Below the pieces are notes generated by a model. The model was not told the DNA's origin. It saw nothing but the letters and a program-made list of their open reading frames with translations, and searched no databases. DNA of 64,000 nucleotides from Paguma larvata (lineage: Eukaryota > Chordata > Mammalia > Carnivora > Viverridae). A program made the position numbers and the translations under genes. Below, one piece after another: positions 9,590 to 22,200 of this stretch (position 1 is the stretch's first letter; each line of letters opens with the position of its first letter). Location: positions 25,965,089 through 26,029,088 of the forward strand of contig CM057837.1 in NCBI GenBank assembly GCA_030068075.1. Reading direction: 5' to 3'.

Positions 9590-11170
9590 ACGCCCTGCCG
9601 GAAGCTGCAGCACGTGTCCCCCAAGTTAGAGACGCGTCCCCGGCCGGCCGCGGGGTGGGGGCAGAGGTATCACCGCGCGCGGGAACCCGCAGGGTTCCTG
9701 CAGAATTCTGCCCAGGCCCGCCCCTGGCGCCCAAGTTCTGGCGCCCGCGCCGCGCAGCTCGGCTGGGCTCGCTGCGCGCGCGGCCGGGACCCTGGCGACG
9801 CGCCACCGGCTGCCGCGGCCGCGAGAGGGCCCGGCACCCATGGAGTCGCCGGGCGGGCAGGCCCGGGCCCGCGGGGATCCCGGATCCCGGGGGCGAGGAG
9901 GCGCAGGCCGCGGGCCGCGCCCGGGGTTTGCTGCACCGCGAGGCCCCGCCTTCCGGGTCCGTGTAGCGGGAGGGGACCCCCGATTGCCGCCCGGCGAAGG
10001 CGCGCGGAGCCGCGGAGCGCTGTGCGCCCGCCGCGCCGTGCCCGTTCCCCGCGGCTGCAGGAAGAGGGCGGGAGACCGGTTTGGACGCAGAGTCTCCAGG
10101 CGGGAGGGGCGGGGCCCGGGGCGACCTCTTTGGAGAGCTCCGCGGGGCGGCGGGGGACCCCGGGGCGCACGGGCGCCAGGGCAGAGTTCCTAAGGCACGC
10201 GCGGCGCGGGCTCCCTCCGGGACAGTGAGCTCCATCCCGGGCGCGGGGTCGGGTCCCGGGATCCGATCCGGCGGGGGCCGCCCTGGCCCGCCCGGGACCC
10301 CGAGGGGGGACCGCGGGGCCCCCGCCGGGGCGGGCGGGCAGGGCGCACGGAGCGCGCCACGCGGCGCCTGGCCGGGAGGAGGGCGGCGGGGCGGGCGCGG
10401 GCGCGCCGGGGCGGTGCCGAGCCGGCTCCTCCTCCTCCTGCTCGGCCTCCACCTCCTCGCCGTCTCCAGGCTCAGCCGCCGGGCCGCCGCGGCTGCTCCT
10501 CCTTCCTCCCCGGGCGACCGCGGCGATGTTTAACCGCGCCGTGAGCCGGCTCAGCAGGAAGCGGCCGCCGTCAGGTAAGCGGCTCCCGGGCCGGCGGGCG
10601 GGGGACCGGGGCCCCGGAGCAGCCGCCTGGGCCGCCGCTGCCCGCGCAGGGTCCCCGGCATCCTTCCCTCCCTCCTGTGTTCGGGCGCGGCTGGGCGATG
10701 CCACCCTACAAAAGTCCCCGCGGACCGCGCCACTTGTCCTCGCTCCGTCCAGCGTCCCTGCGGTCGCAGCCGCCGCGGGAGCGCACGAGCCCCCGAGAGG
10801 CGCTCCGGGGAGGAAGTTCGGACAAAAGGGGAAGCGACAGCAGTTTTCTTTTTAGTGATGGTCTGGGAGAAGAAAGGAGATCCCGAACACCCCCAAACTT
10901 TGGAGGGAGTGCGGGCTCTAGATCCGAAAGCAGAACGTCGCACGGGTCCCTTCGTCACTGGAGTTCCCTGCCTCTCTCTCGGCTGCGGGCGTTGTTGAGA
11001 ACGATGCCCGCGCGGCGCCCAGAGGAGGCACCGCTGGACCGGGGGCACCGGACTGGCAGCGGGGCCTGGGGTGCCCGGCGCCTTGAGTTCTGCGCTGCGC
11101 GGCCTGAATGTGGGCGCGGGAGGAGGGCGAGCCCCAGGGTGGAGAAGGCGCGTCTGTAGCTCTCGCCGGG
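9590..11170. promoter_or_regulatory. CpG island and TATA-less RGS10 promoter
   Basis: CpG is dense throughout, unlike the flanks, with many CGCGC, GGCGGG and CCGCGG strings, and the island surrounds exon 1. GC-box (Sp1-type) matches include GGGGCGGGGC at about 10106-10115 and CGGGGCGGGCG near 10387-10397. A CACGTG E-box lies at 9611-9616. No TATA box is apparent before the ATG. A CTC-rich tract at about 10427-10461 probably lies in the 5' UTR. Long open frames here (269 and 344 codons on the minus strand) are what stop-poor GC-rich DNA gives by chance. In human, methylation of this promoter is linked to RGS10 silencing in cancer cells. Confidence 0.85.
10526..10574 (+). CDS. RGS10: RGS10 coding exon 1
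   Basis: Encodes the first 16 residues ([16 protein letters not shown]) plus the first base of codon 17. The ATG has G at -3, a good Kozak position, and no other ATG occurs in the roughly 150 bases upstream. The donor is TCAG|GTAAGC, close to consensus. The basic, serine-rich N-terminus is that of the long isoform. The exon sits inside the CpG island. Confidence 0.95.
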
Positions 11171-14100
11171 GGAGCGCTGACATGACCGTGGCCTGGGCTT
11201 GGCTGTCCCAATGGACCAGCCGGAGCCACGATTCGGAGCAATTTGATAGCACAAAGAATCCACGGTGGAGATGAGACCATGCCTTTGATTCCAACCATCC
11301 TACCGTTTTTGTGCAGAATAGTGGCTGTGCCCCTTTGAGCTGTCTATGTGGGCCCGGGTCTCGGTTCGCCCCGGTCTGTGTTCTCCCTCTGCCCGGAGGA
11401 CGACCCCCTGACATAGGTACTGTTACTGGCCACGTCCCCCGAGGAGGGAACGGAAGCCAGGAGCGGTTAGGTAACTCGCCCCAAGTCACACTTAGGAGGT
11501 GGTGGAGAATGTTGGAAACCCAGCTTTGCCTGGCTCTGGAGTTCGGAGGCTTTTCTCGGTTTTCCACTCCACGAGTGACTGCTTCATGGTGCTAAGAGCC
11601 GGGGCTTGCTGGTCCATGTCCTGTTTTCACGGACTATCATATCTTGTGAGGGACATTGCAGTTAAGCGGATGAACAGGGACCAGACTGGCTGGGACCAAG
11701 TCCCACCTCCACGGCTGTGGAAACTTTGTGTCTGTGCAGGTAAGGATTTGCAAAGTGAGAATAAAACAGCGATCCCTCTTGGAGCACTTAAATGGAGCCG
11801 GTTTCCCATCTGTTATGCAAATCATTGCCTTTAATATTGGGGACAATCCTGATAAGGCAGGACTTCATAGGGTTATTGTAAAGAGCTTATATTGGTGTTA
11901 GTGGTCACGTAAACCTCGCCGTGCTGTCCGAGGGTCAAAGGATTCCTTTGTGGGTGCTCCTTTCAGCCCCTCTCTGTTGTCCAGTGTTCACAGGCCTCTG
12001 GAGCGGTAGTCAGAGCCTGGACTCCGGAGTTAGACTCCTGGTTACCGCCCTGACTCTACCATTTAGTGACCTTGGGCAAGATACTTGACCTCTGAGCCAA
12101 TTGCTAAATGATCGGGAAATTTGAGAACTGGTTGCTAAGTCATGGAAAGCTTGAAATCGGCTGTGGGTGGGTATTTATACCAGGGGAATCGCTGAAAATC
12201 AAGCTTCCCCTCCTCCCTGGCGTACTAGCACACCTCTGGGGCTGTTTTCCCGTCTGTAAAGTGGGTTTCACAGACTTGAGGGATTAAACACGCTGAAACA
12301 TATGAAGGCCCTGGTGCATTCCCTGGCACCAAATAAATGAATAATAACGGTTGGCCTCCCCCTTTCCTATGATAAACAGAGCTGCTCTGAACATCTCTAT
12401 CAGGGTTATTCATTGCTTTGCTCTCATTTTAGGGGCTACGTGGTTTCGGGGGGGAGGGTGTTATATGTGTATATGTGTGTGGGTTCTCTCCAGAAAGACT
12501 GGGACAGTTTTAGGGACACCAGTGGAGTGCACCTCTTTTTAGGGCAGCAACTTTTCAGCCTTATGACGTGGGGTTCAGTCACAGATGCCAAGGTTAGTAG
12601 CTAAACATCATGGGTTGGTATTTGGTGCCTGACCTCCGAGAGCCCAATCTCCTTTGGGTTTTTAGGTTTAAAGCGGGGCACGCTGGTGGGAAAGGGCAAA
12701 CGAGGCCCTGCCATTTGGGCATCACCATCCGGCAGTGAGAAAAGAAGGGGTCAAGCGGGAAAGGGGGAGCGAGGGCCTGGGGTGGAGGTCCCGGGCAGCC
12801 AGCCAAGTGACCCAGGGGACCCTGTGCTGTGTTTTTATTTGGCGATTTTGAATTGTTTTTCCTAAAGTGGCTCTCCAAACTGCCCAAGCTTCCAGCCCCG
12901 CCAGCGCCGGATCCGCTCCTGTAGACATGGACCCGGCTACAGTCCCGCCTACCAGAACCTTCTACTGTAGACTTTTCCTGCTTTTCAGCAAAACCTTTTT
13001 GGAGACAGTGTCTTCAGGCTGAGGCTTTGGAGTTCCTAACCCCCTCATTCTGAGGTTCAGAATGCTGTGCCCTTATTCTCGTTCCTGAGATTTCTCAAAG
13101 TGTGTTCGTGAACCACCTGGGGGGTGAGGAGGGCGTCGATAAAATGCACGTTCCCAGGCCGCACCGTGGACCCACTGATTCAGTCTCGGGGACCCACGGG
13201 AGGGAGAGGAGGCTGCATTTTCCGCACGGGCCCCCCAGTTGTTTCTGATGCCGCTGAAGTGCGAGGACCCCTCGAGGGACTCTGGCCGCCCTTCGCCCCG
13301 CACCACCACTCACACCGTTGATGGTGACTGACGCTACTCACCTGAAAAGCAAAGCCAAAGCCACAGCCGGCCGGCCGTCTGCGAGTGGATTGAGGGGTGA
13401 CCCGTTGAGGGAATCCCCGCCCTGCCAGGCAGGCCATGGCCCTGCCCGGGGGCCTGTTGTATGTTATCCCATTAAACCCTTGGGACCAGTTTCAGATTTA
13501 TTGCTGGGCTTAGGTTTTTATTTAAAGGTGACGGTCAACATAGCAATTTAACGTCTTTGTTTTAACAACCCAGCAGCCCCCGGGGAAACTTTCCCTACAG
13601 AACTGGCCCAGGCCTGTGGGTTCAGGGAGAGCAACGCGGGGACAGAGAGGCCGGACTGGGCTGAGGGGCGATGATTTAAACCAGCGTGGTCAGCCACGTG
13701 GTCAGTGCCAGCTCTGAATGCCACCCAAAGCAGCCTGTAGACGGTGGGTGCGTGTCAGGTGCTAACGGTGCTTTTTTTTTTTTTTTTTCGCCTTGAATGA
13801 CTTTGTATGTGACTGATGTCTCCTTTTGTCACTGGTAGGAATTTGGGGAACCTAAGCAGGTGTCTGGGGGGCCATTTCCTACTGCTTCCTGGATGAACTG
13901 AGGCACTTCCCCCCCTGGGCTTGAGTAATCCCCTCGGCCTCAGGCGCTGGGCTCGGAAACTTGCTGTTTAAATTGTACTAAATTTACTCTCCCTGGTGTC
14001 TCCTGCTTCCCTCAGATATCTCCCCACTGCGGCAGGCCCCGAGAGCGGCGGTGGGGGCCGGGGCGCCTGGGCAGGCGACAGCAGCAGCTCCTTGATAAGA

Positions 14101-17100
14101 GCTGTCAGGAGGCGGCCACTGGGAGGAAACAGCCCCTTGCAGGCTTCCGGGGACTCGTTTCCCTTCTAAGTCAGGTCGCATCCCTCCAGGGCCTTGCCGA
14201 GTGCCTGCGGGGCAGCTGTGCTGCCCCCCCTCCGTGCGGTGCTCAGGGACCCCTCATCCGGGCCCCTTTCCCCCGCTTTCGCTGTGCCCTTGGGTGGCTG
14301 GGTGTTCCCACTTCTCCCCCTTTGCTCCCCGAGGGTGACCTCGGTCCGAGTCTTCTCCCAAAGCTGGGACTCCCTGCTCCCCGCCACTCTCCCCAGCTTC
14401 GTGTCTCGCTTCCTCTCTGCCCCCGGAAGGCAGCCTGTCCATTTTGTCTTTTCCTGGATGGCTGCAGAGGCTGCCAAGGGGCAGGGACTGGTCAGGAGCA
14501 GCCCGTTTCCGAAGGGACAGACCCAGAACTCAGCTCTCTCGCCCAAGTCCAGAGCTACCTGCAAGGCCTCACTCGGGACCCACTGAGTCATCTCGTTAAA
14601 ATACATTTGGGGTTACGGTGCCCGGGGGGAGGGGTCACTCGGTTACCCCTCCGACTTCGGCTCAGGTCATGATCTCCCAGTTTGTGGGTTTGAGCCCCGA
14701 GTCGGGCTCTGTGCTGACAGCTCAGAGCCTGGAGCCTGCTTCAGATTCTGAGTCTCCCTCTCTCTCTGCCCCTCCCCCACTCACACTCTGTCTCTCAGAA
14801 ATAAATAAACATTAAAAAAATATGGGGGGGGGAATGCCTGGGTGGCTCAGTCGGTTAAATGACTGACCTCGCCTCAGGTCATGATCTCCCAGTTCATGGG
14901 TTCGAGCCCTGCTTCAGGGCTCTGTGCTGACAGCTCAGAGCCTGGAGCCTGCTTCAGATTCTGTGTCTCCCTCTCTTTCTCTCTGCCCCTCCCCCGCTTG
15001 CACTCTGTCTGTCTCTCTCAAAAATAAACAAACATTAAAAATATATATATATTTAGAGTTGAAATATATATATAATTCGGAGCTGCCTCCTGTCTGCCTT
15101 CTTCCTTTTTTTCCTTTCCCCTTTTCTCTAGTCAGGACGTTATACACAAAGCCGTCACCAACCATCTTTATCCTTCCATGGACAAAAGGGCGTGTGACAC
15201 GGTGAATAGTGAAGATATAATCTTGTGTAAAGAAATGTCCCCGGGGGCGCCTGGGTGGCTCAGTCCGTTGAGCGTCAGCATCCGACTCTTGATCTCGGTT
15301 CCGGTCATGTTCTCACGGTTCATGGGTTCGAGCCCAGCCTTGGGCTCTGCACACTGACCACATGGAGCCTGCTGGGGATTCTCCGTCTGCCCCTCCCTCA
15401 CTCATGCTCTGTGTCTCTCTCAAAACAAACTTGAAAAAGAAATGTCCTGATATGTAGGAATCTTCTAGAAGTTGTTGCATCTAGGGAGAGGCACCGGATA
15501 GGCAAGCTGAGGGGAAGCCCTTCTGTCTCTTGAATTTCGTACCAGGTAAATAAATGATCTCTTTCCTAAGAGCAACCCAGGGCTGTCTTTACTGCATCAA
15601 GCCAGCTCACTTGGTAAATATTTCCTTGTCCTTATTCTCATTTCTTCATGAACCAGTGAAATCGACTTCGTGCCAGCCTGTGGCGCTGTGGGCAGGCGGC
15701 CAGCTGGGAACTCCTGGTCTCCTCTTCTCGATTAATTTTAAGTTCCGTGAGAAAAAAGTCCCCGCCTTTTACTTCTTGCATCTGTCACTGCCCTTCCCTC
15801 TCTAGGCTCTGATGCCAGACGACTTAGGGTGGACTTCTGCCTCGTCTACTTCTCGGCTCGCTCCTTCGAGCAGGTTTATCCAACCTCACTGTGCCTCTGT
15901 TTCCTTCTCTGTACAATGGGCCAAAGATGAGCCCGACCTCCAAGGGTCTCTGTGAAGCCGAGACAGGACATAGCAAGTGCTCAGCCAAGCAGCTATTTTC
16001 GCAGCTGTCATCCTCACTGTCTCGCCCCCGATCTATCAGAAAACATTCATCAATGTCAACATGACCATGAGCGCCCAGCACCCCTGGCCCTGAGGACGAC
16101 GAAGCTCTTCCTCAAGAAATGCGCAGTCTCTCTGATGCTGGAGGGGGGCGGTGTCACTTACTTGCCTCGCGGTAGGGGCGGGGGGGGGGCGGGGGGAGAG
16201 AGAGGACACATTTATGCAGGACTGTCAGGCCCCAGGGGAAGCACGGGGGCTTCTGGGAAGTGAAGAAAATAATGACAGGGTCTGCAGTTTCACCACCCCC
16301 CCCACCCCAGGATAGGGCTCCTGGGTAATTTTATTTTTTCTGGGTCTTTGCCTAGAAAGTGAAGATTCTAGGGAGGCTGCAAATACCAGTCTGGCGTTCT
16401 TATTTCCTTCCCTCTGGTAGAAACTGGAAACCAGCGGCCATCTGTTGTTTAGTCCACTCAAAAGAGGATGTGGAGGTTTGTTTTTCCTCCAGACCCAAGG
16501 GTGCTCGGGAGACCGGCAGCCCCCCGGCCTGTCTCGCACGAAGCGTCTCGGAGAAGCCAGCGGGTTTTGGGGCTGCGTGGAGCTCCTCGGGTGGACCCCA
16601 GAGCATGGAACGTAAGGAGTGGCTCCCAGCCCCTTCGGCGATGTCCTCAGCTTGCCTGTTGCTGGGGGGGGGGTGGTGGGGAGGACAGTAGGGGCAGGGC
16701 AGGGGCTGGGGGGGAGCCGAGCGCAGACACAGGTGCACTGGTGACCTTCGGAGGCACCCGGCTTTCTCCGGAGTCTCTGGCTTCGTGTGAAAAATGCCAT
16801 GACGCCTTTTCTGAGCCCAGGCGACCCTCTGCAGCCTCCTCGCCTTCTCTGGTCTTCGATGCCTGCTCTTATTAGGGTTATTTTCAAGCTTTTTTATTTT
16901 TATTATTATATTCTGCTAATTGCCATTCCGGCAGACCTCCCCACCAAGGGAATTGCATGCTCCAAGGATAGTTATTCTCAGAAGTTGGACACTGGAGCCG
17001 AAAAACACTTCAGTAATATTTAGATAGAGTGTTTCCATGGCCCAGTTTCTCCGGAGGCTTACATGGATCACCAGTTGTAACAAACTGATTCTCGGCTTCT

Positions 17101-19241
17101 AAGTTTGGAAAAAAGAAAAAGGCTTTTTTTTTTTTAATGTAATATGTTTGATGTGGCATAGTTGATATGAGGTTTTAAATAAGTTTCGTGGGGGAGCACT
17201 TTCCTTGAATATTTATGGGAGTATGGTGTGTGCGTGTGTGTGTGCGTGTGTGTGTGTGTGTGTGTGTGGTGTACCAAATCACTTTAGAATTTTGGAGTGA
17301 ACATTTCTGCCTCTCCCTGAGATTGAATATTTGGTTTGTTTTCTTTAACGATGCTGTAAGTTTTGGGGGTACTTCGGGTAGACTCTTTGATGTCGTCCGT
17401 TGACTCTGCTTTGAGGAAGTTGGTATTGAGACTTTGTTAGAACATCATGCGACTTGGGAGAATTGTCTGGGCGGGATCGTTACCCAGTCCTTCCTGCGGA
17501 CTAAGAGCAGGAGTCCGTGCTGCAAGCATTCAGTCTCGATGAGTGTTCCGGATGCCTGTTGGGTATGGCTTTCCAAGGAGTTAATGTCTGGAGAAAGTCT
17601 CCGATAGATATGACATCATAGCATCTATAAATAATGCATTACAAAATATGCTGCAAGCAACCAGCCTCCACCATCTGTATCTTCGAAATAATGGCTCTTA
17701 CCGAAGTCAGAAACCACACAGACCCACGTAAATGTGACTGGGAAGCGTACGTACCCTGTGTTTGCGTGTTAGATGGTGCCGGCCCTGTCTCGTGTGGGTT
17801 TTTATCGACGTGGAATTCCTCCTCAGCTTTCTCAGGCTTTTCCAACAGTCCAGATGTTATCTTTCTCTTCAAGGCTGTTGTGTTCTGGCCTTGGTGAGTG
17901 TGAAGATCGGCAGATATCAACAATAAAAATGGTAGCAGAGTCTCGTGGTAAAGACCGTGGGCTCTGGAGCTGCGCTTGGACCCCGACCCCCCTTTCCGAG
18001 CTGGGCGACCCTTACAAGTTACTGCACTTAATCCGTATTTCCTCACCTGCGAAGTGGGGATATTAACCAAACCAGGGGGTCCCTGGGAGAAGCAAATGGT
18101 TTAACTCACGGAAAACGCTTGGAACGGTACCCAGCACAGCATAAACAAGTTATAAATGTTCACTGTGGTTGTTAGCTAATGACAGATTAATCTGAAGACA
18201 AATTTATTGAAAGATAAGTGTTGTGCCTACAAAAATCTGATCTAAAATGCTTTAACTTTTTTTTTTTTTTTTGAGAGACAGAGAGGGAGTAGGGGAGGGG
18301 CAGAGAAGAGAGGGAGACACAGAATCCGAAGCAGGCTCCAGGCTCTGAGCCATCAGCACAGAGCCCGATGCGGGGCTCGAACTCACAGACCGCGAGATCA
18401 TGACCTGAGCCAAAGTCGGCCGCCTAACCGCCTGAGCCACCCAGGCGCCCCTAAATTTTTTTTTTTTATCCAGCGGCACCTCGGTGGCCCAGTTGGTAAA
18501 GTGTCTGACTCTTGATTTCAGCTTAGGTCATGATCTCACGGTTCATGAGTTCAAGCTCCACATTGGGCTGTACACTGACAGCCCAGAGCCTGCTTGGGAT
18601 TCTCTCTCTCTCCCTCTCTCTGCCCCTCCCCTGTTCTCCCTCTCTCAAAATAAATAAGCTTAAAAAATTAAAAAAAATTTTTTTTCCATTGCAAAAAACG
18701 TTTCGTTTATAGGTGAACTAAAACAACAAGAAAAGATAAACGGATCTGGACAAAATTGAAACAAACAAATGTTATCACCAATAATTCCATACTAGCTGAG
18801 TGATCTTAACACCGCTAGAAAAATGTTTGATTTTTTTTTCCATCTGTGCATTCCAAGCTTACTTTCTTGTGTAACCCACCTCAACTGGCAACTTTTATCA
18901 ACAAAAGAGCAAAGGAGAATATTACACCTTTATGGCTCCAAGTGCCAGTAGTTGGGAATCTAGGAACTCTTGAATTTTATTCCTTTTTTTAATTTTGTTT
19001 TTTATTATTTATTTAAAAATTTTTTTTAACATTTATTTATTTTTGAGAGACATAGAGACAGAGCATGAGCAGGGAAGGGGCAGAGAGAGAGGGAGACACA
19101 GAATCTGAAGCAGGCTCCAGGCTCCGAAACATCAGCACAGAGCCAGACGCGGGCCTCGAACTCACAGACTGAGAGATCGTGACCTGAGCCGAAGTCGGAT
19201 GCTTAACCGACTGAGCCACCCAGGCGCCCCTATTATTTATT

Positions 19242-19284
<43 letters not shown>

Positions 19285-22200
19285 AAGTAGGGAGGGGCGA
19301 GAGAGAGGGGGACACAGAGTCAGAACCAGGATCCAGGCTCCGAGTTGTCAGCACAGAGCCTGACGCAGGGCCTCCAACCCATGGAAACATGAGATCAAGA
19401 CCTGAGCCGAAGTCAGACGCTTAACCAAAGGAGCCACCCAGGTGCCCCAAGATTTTTTTTTATTCTTAAGTTCAGATGTAAACCTGCTTGCTACAGAGAA
19501 AGGTTTTTTTTTCTTACAATTATTGGACTGCTTATAACATTAAAGGTGAACTTTACATACATGCATTGGGAGGGAGTGAAAGTCTCCTGAGCAGGGGACC
19601 CCGAGTGACAGAAATGCCCCGAGCTCAGGGGCCATCTCTAGAGCAGTGCCAAATGGGGCGGGTCTCTGCTCAGCCTCCCGGAGGTCAGCATAATGACTTG
19701 GAAAAGAGATGCACCATTAAATGAATGGAGTTTGCGAATGCTGCTCTCTCCAGAGCTGTCTGTCTGTATTGATACCAGTCAAGAGGGATAAAGAAACAAA
19801 GGCAGAGCCAAAAGCCTTCCTCGAGATTGAAAGACAATCAGGAAGTCTTGGAAAAATTCAAACCAATATTTCTGGGGCAAGTAAGAACACATAGCAGGCA
19901 AAGTGTGGGTAGAAGATTCCTGTGGTCAGGATGGTTGGGGCAAAAGGTGGGCAGAAGGCAAGAAGCAATTTGTCTTTTTTTTTTTTTAATGTATATTTAT
20001 TTTTGAGAGAGAGAGAGAAAGAGAGCACGCACACATGAGTGGGGGAGGGGCAGAGAGAGAGAGAGGGAGACACAGAATCTGAAGCAGGCTCCAGGCTCTG
20101 AGCTGTCAGCACAGAGCCCGATGTGGGGCTCGAACCCACAAACCTCGAGATCATGCCCTGCGCCGGAGTCTGGGCGCCCGGGCGCCCTGGAATTTGTCTC
20201 TATCCAGGGCAGCAAAGCCAGACACCAGTAACCATGGCCAAGGAGAGTGGCAAGCTGCATTTTGGTGTCCTTTCCGAGCCAGCTCCGGAAACTCCGTGCC
20301 CTTCTGTGACAGTGTCGCAGGAAACGTGTTCCTTTACTTTTGATGGCAGGGAGGCGGTAGCCCCGCAGAGAACCGAGAGGAAGGGCCATTTATTTGCAAA
20401 GTCCCCGCGTTCTGGAGCAGCCTGGGGTTCTGTGGAGGTGGTCCTGGTAGGGACAGTCGCCTGCACATGTGAGTCCCAATACTGGTTCCATCAAGGAGTT
20501 CTAGATCATTTTACCCTCTGAACCTTTATTTCCCGGGAAGTAAAGTAAGGGGAGTGGACCAGACTAGTGGGCATTGAATTTTCAGACTTTTTGTTCAAGT
20601 GAAAGCTGGCACAGAAGCCTAATATGCAAAATGATTCGAGTACGACATGAAGGTGGGGGAGGGACAATTATCTCCCGGTGGGGCCAGATGGTCTGGTTAA
20701 CCAGGGCACTCTTTCGGCCACATGAGAATCCACCAAGTGAATTTCTTTGCAAGGCAGCATGGCAGCGACAGCCCAGATGTGGTTTGGTTTGTTATTGAAA
20801 AGAATGTCAGGAGTTTTGGAATCCTTCCAGACCCAGGTTGAAGACTTACGGGCCAAGTAGGTGCTCTGCGACACGGAGAGGAATTTGCGGCTGCCTGAGA
20901 TTGTTCCGGGAATAGCCCACTTGGGTCCCTGCATTTATTTACTTAAGAGAAGGGCTGCGGAGGAAGGGGAGTAAACCGTCAAGCTGTATTCAAGGACAGG
21001 ATGGTAAATGGGTGAAATGCTTGGCAGAATGAACCTCTTGCAGAACCTACTTATAATAATGACCTTTTAACTTGATTTATACCTCGTGGGGAAGAAACTT
21101 GGCGTTTAGAAGCTTGCCGTTCTAGCATTTGCAAAGAGAGCAGGGAACTAATTTAATATCCACACACTGAAGATTCACTTTAGAGAAGCGTCGGGTCCAG
21201 TTGTGATGCGTTCGAGCGAGTTTGCTTCTCGATGAGAGGAATAGATTGGTCTCGAATAATTCTCTTAAGCGCTCCATCACCAATGCACACTGAAACACTG
21301 TCTCCAGCTGGGGTTTCTGGTTTCTGTTTCATTCAGCCCCAGTCAGCCAGTGAATGCCTCAAATCCAGGTAGCTGGGTGCCTGAGCGGCTCAGTTAAGCA
21401 TCTAACTCTTGATTTCGGCTCAGGTCATGATCTCACAGTTTGTGAGTTCAAGCCCTGCATCAGGCTCTGCATTGACAGCGAGGAGCCTGCTTGGGATTCT
21501 GTCCCTGCCCTCCCCCTGCCCTGCCTTCCCCCATTTGCTCTCTGTCTCTCTCTCAAAATAAATAAAAATAAACTTTAAAAATAAATAAATAAAATGAACC
21601 CCGGGTAGTTTTCCCAGATGCTGGGACGCAGTCTCAGCGCTTGAGAAATTAACACATGTGGCGATCCTCAGTAGAGCATGAAAGATCATGGAAGCTGAGT
21701 TACTATTAAGTACAATGTATCGTGATACGACTTCCTTCCAAAAACACCTGAGGGGCGCCTGGGTGGCTCAGTTGGTTAAGCATCCAGTTTAGGCTCAGAT
21801 CATGATTTCACAGTTCCTGAGTTCGAGCCCTGCGTCAGACTCTGTGCTGCCAGCTTCGGATTCTGTGTCTCCCTCTCTCTCTGCCCACCCCCCACTTGTG
21901 CTTGCTCCCTCTCTCTCTCAAAATAAATAAATAAACATTAAAACAAAAACATTTGTAAACTGTTTGCAGCAGTGAATGCTCCTAAGGCTTTTTTTCACTT
22001 ATCCTTTTCGAATGGTTTGCTTTGCTGATTTTTGAGTTAAAAGCTTATTTTCTCCTACGTTCAGACTTTTCTTTATAAAAACATGTTTCTACTTTGAAAA
22101 CAAAAAGGCAATGGGGACAAAAGTATTAGCTGTAAAAATAGTTCCCTTGATAGATCATTATTTTAGGGAAGAGGAGAGAGGAACTGATGTTTGTTGAGAG

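Noticed and set aside
9426..10704. Long minus-strand open frames (269 and 344 codons) across the CpG island
   Set aside because: They are proline, arginine, alanine and glycine-rich, arise from stop-poor GC-rich DNA, overlap RGS10 exon 1 and show no domain.
14617..15040. tRNA-like sequences inside the many short repeats
   Set aside because: These are SINE heads derived from tRNA, followed by SINE bodies, not functional tRNA genes; no intact cloverleaf flanked by a terminator was seen.
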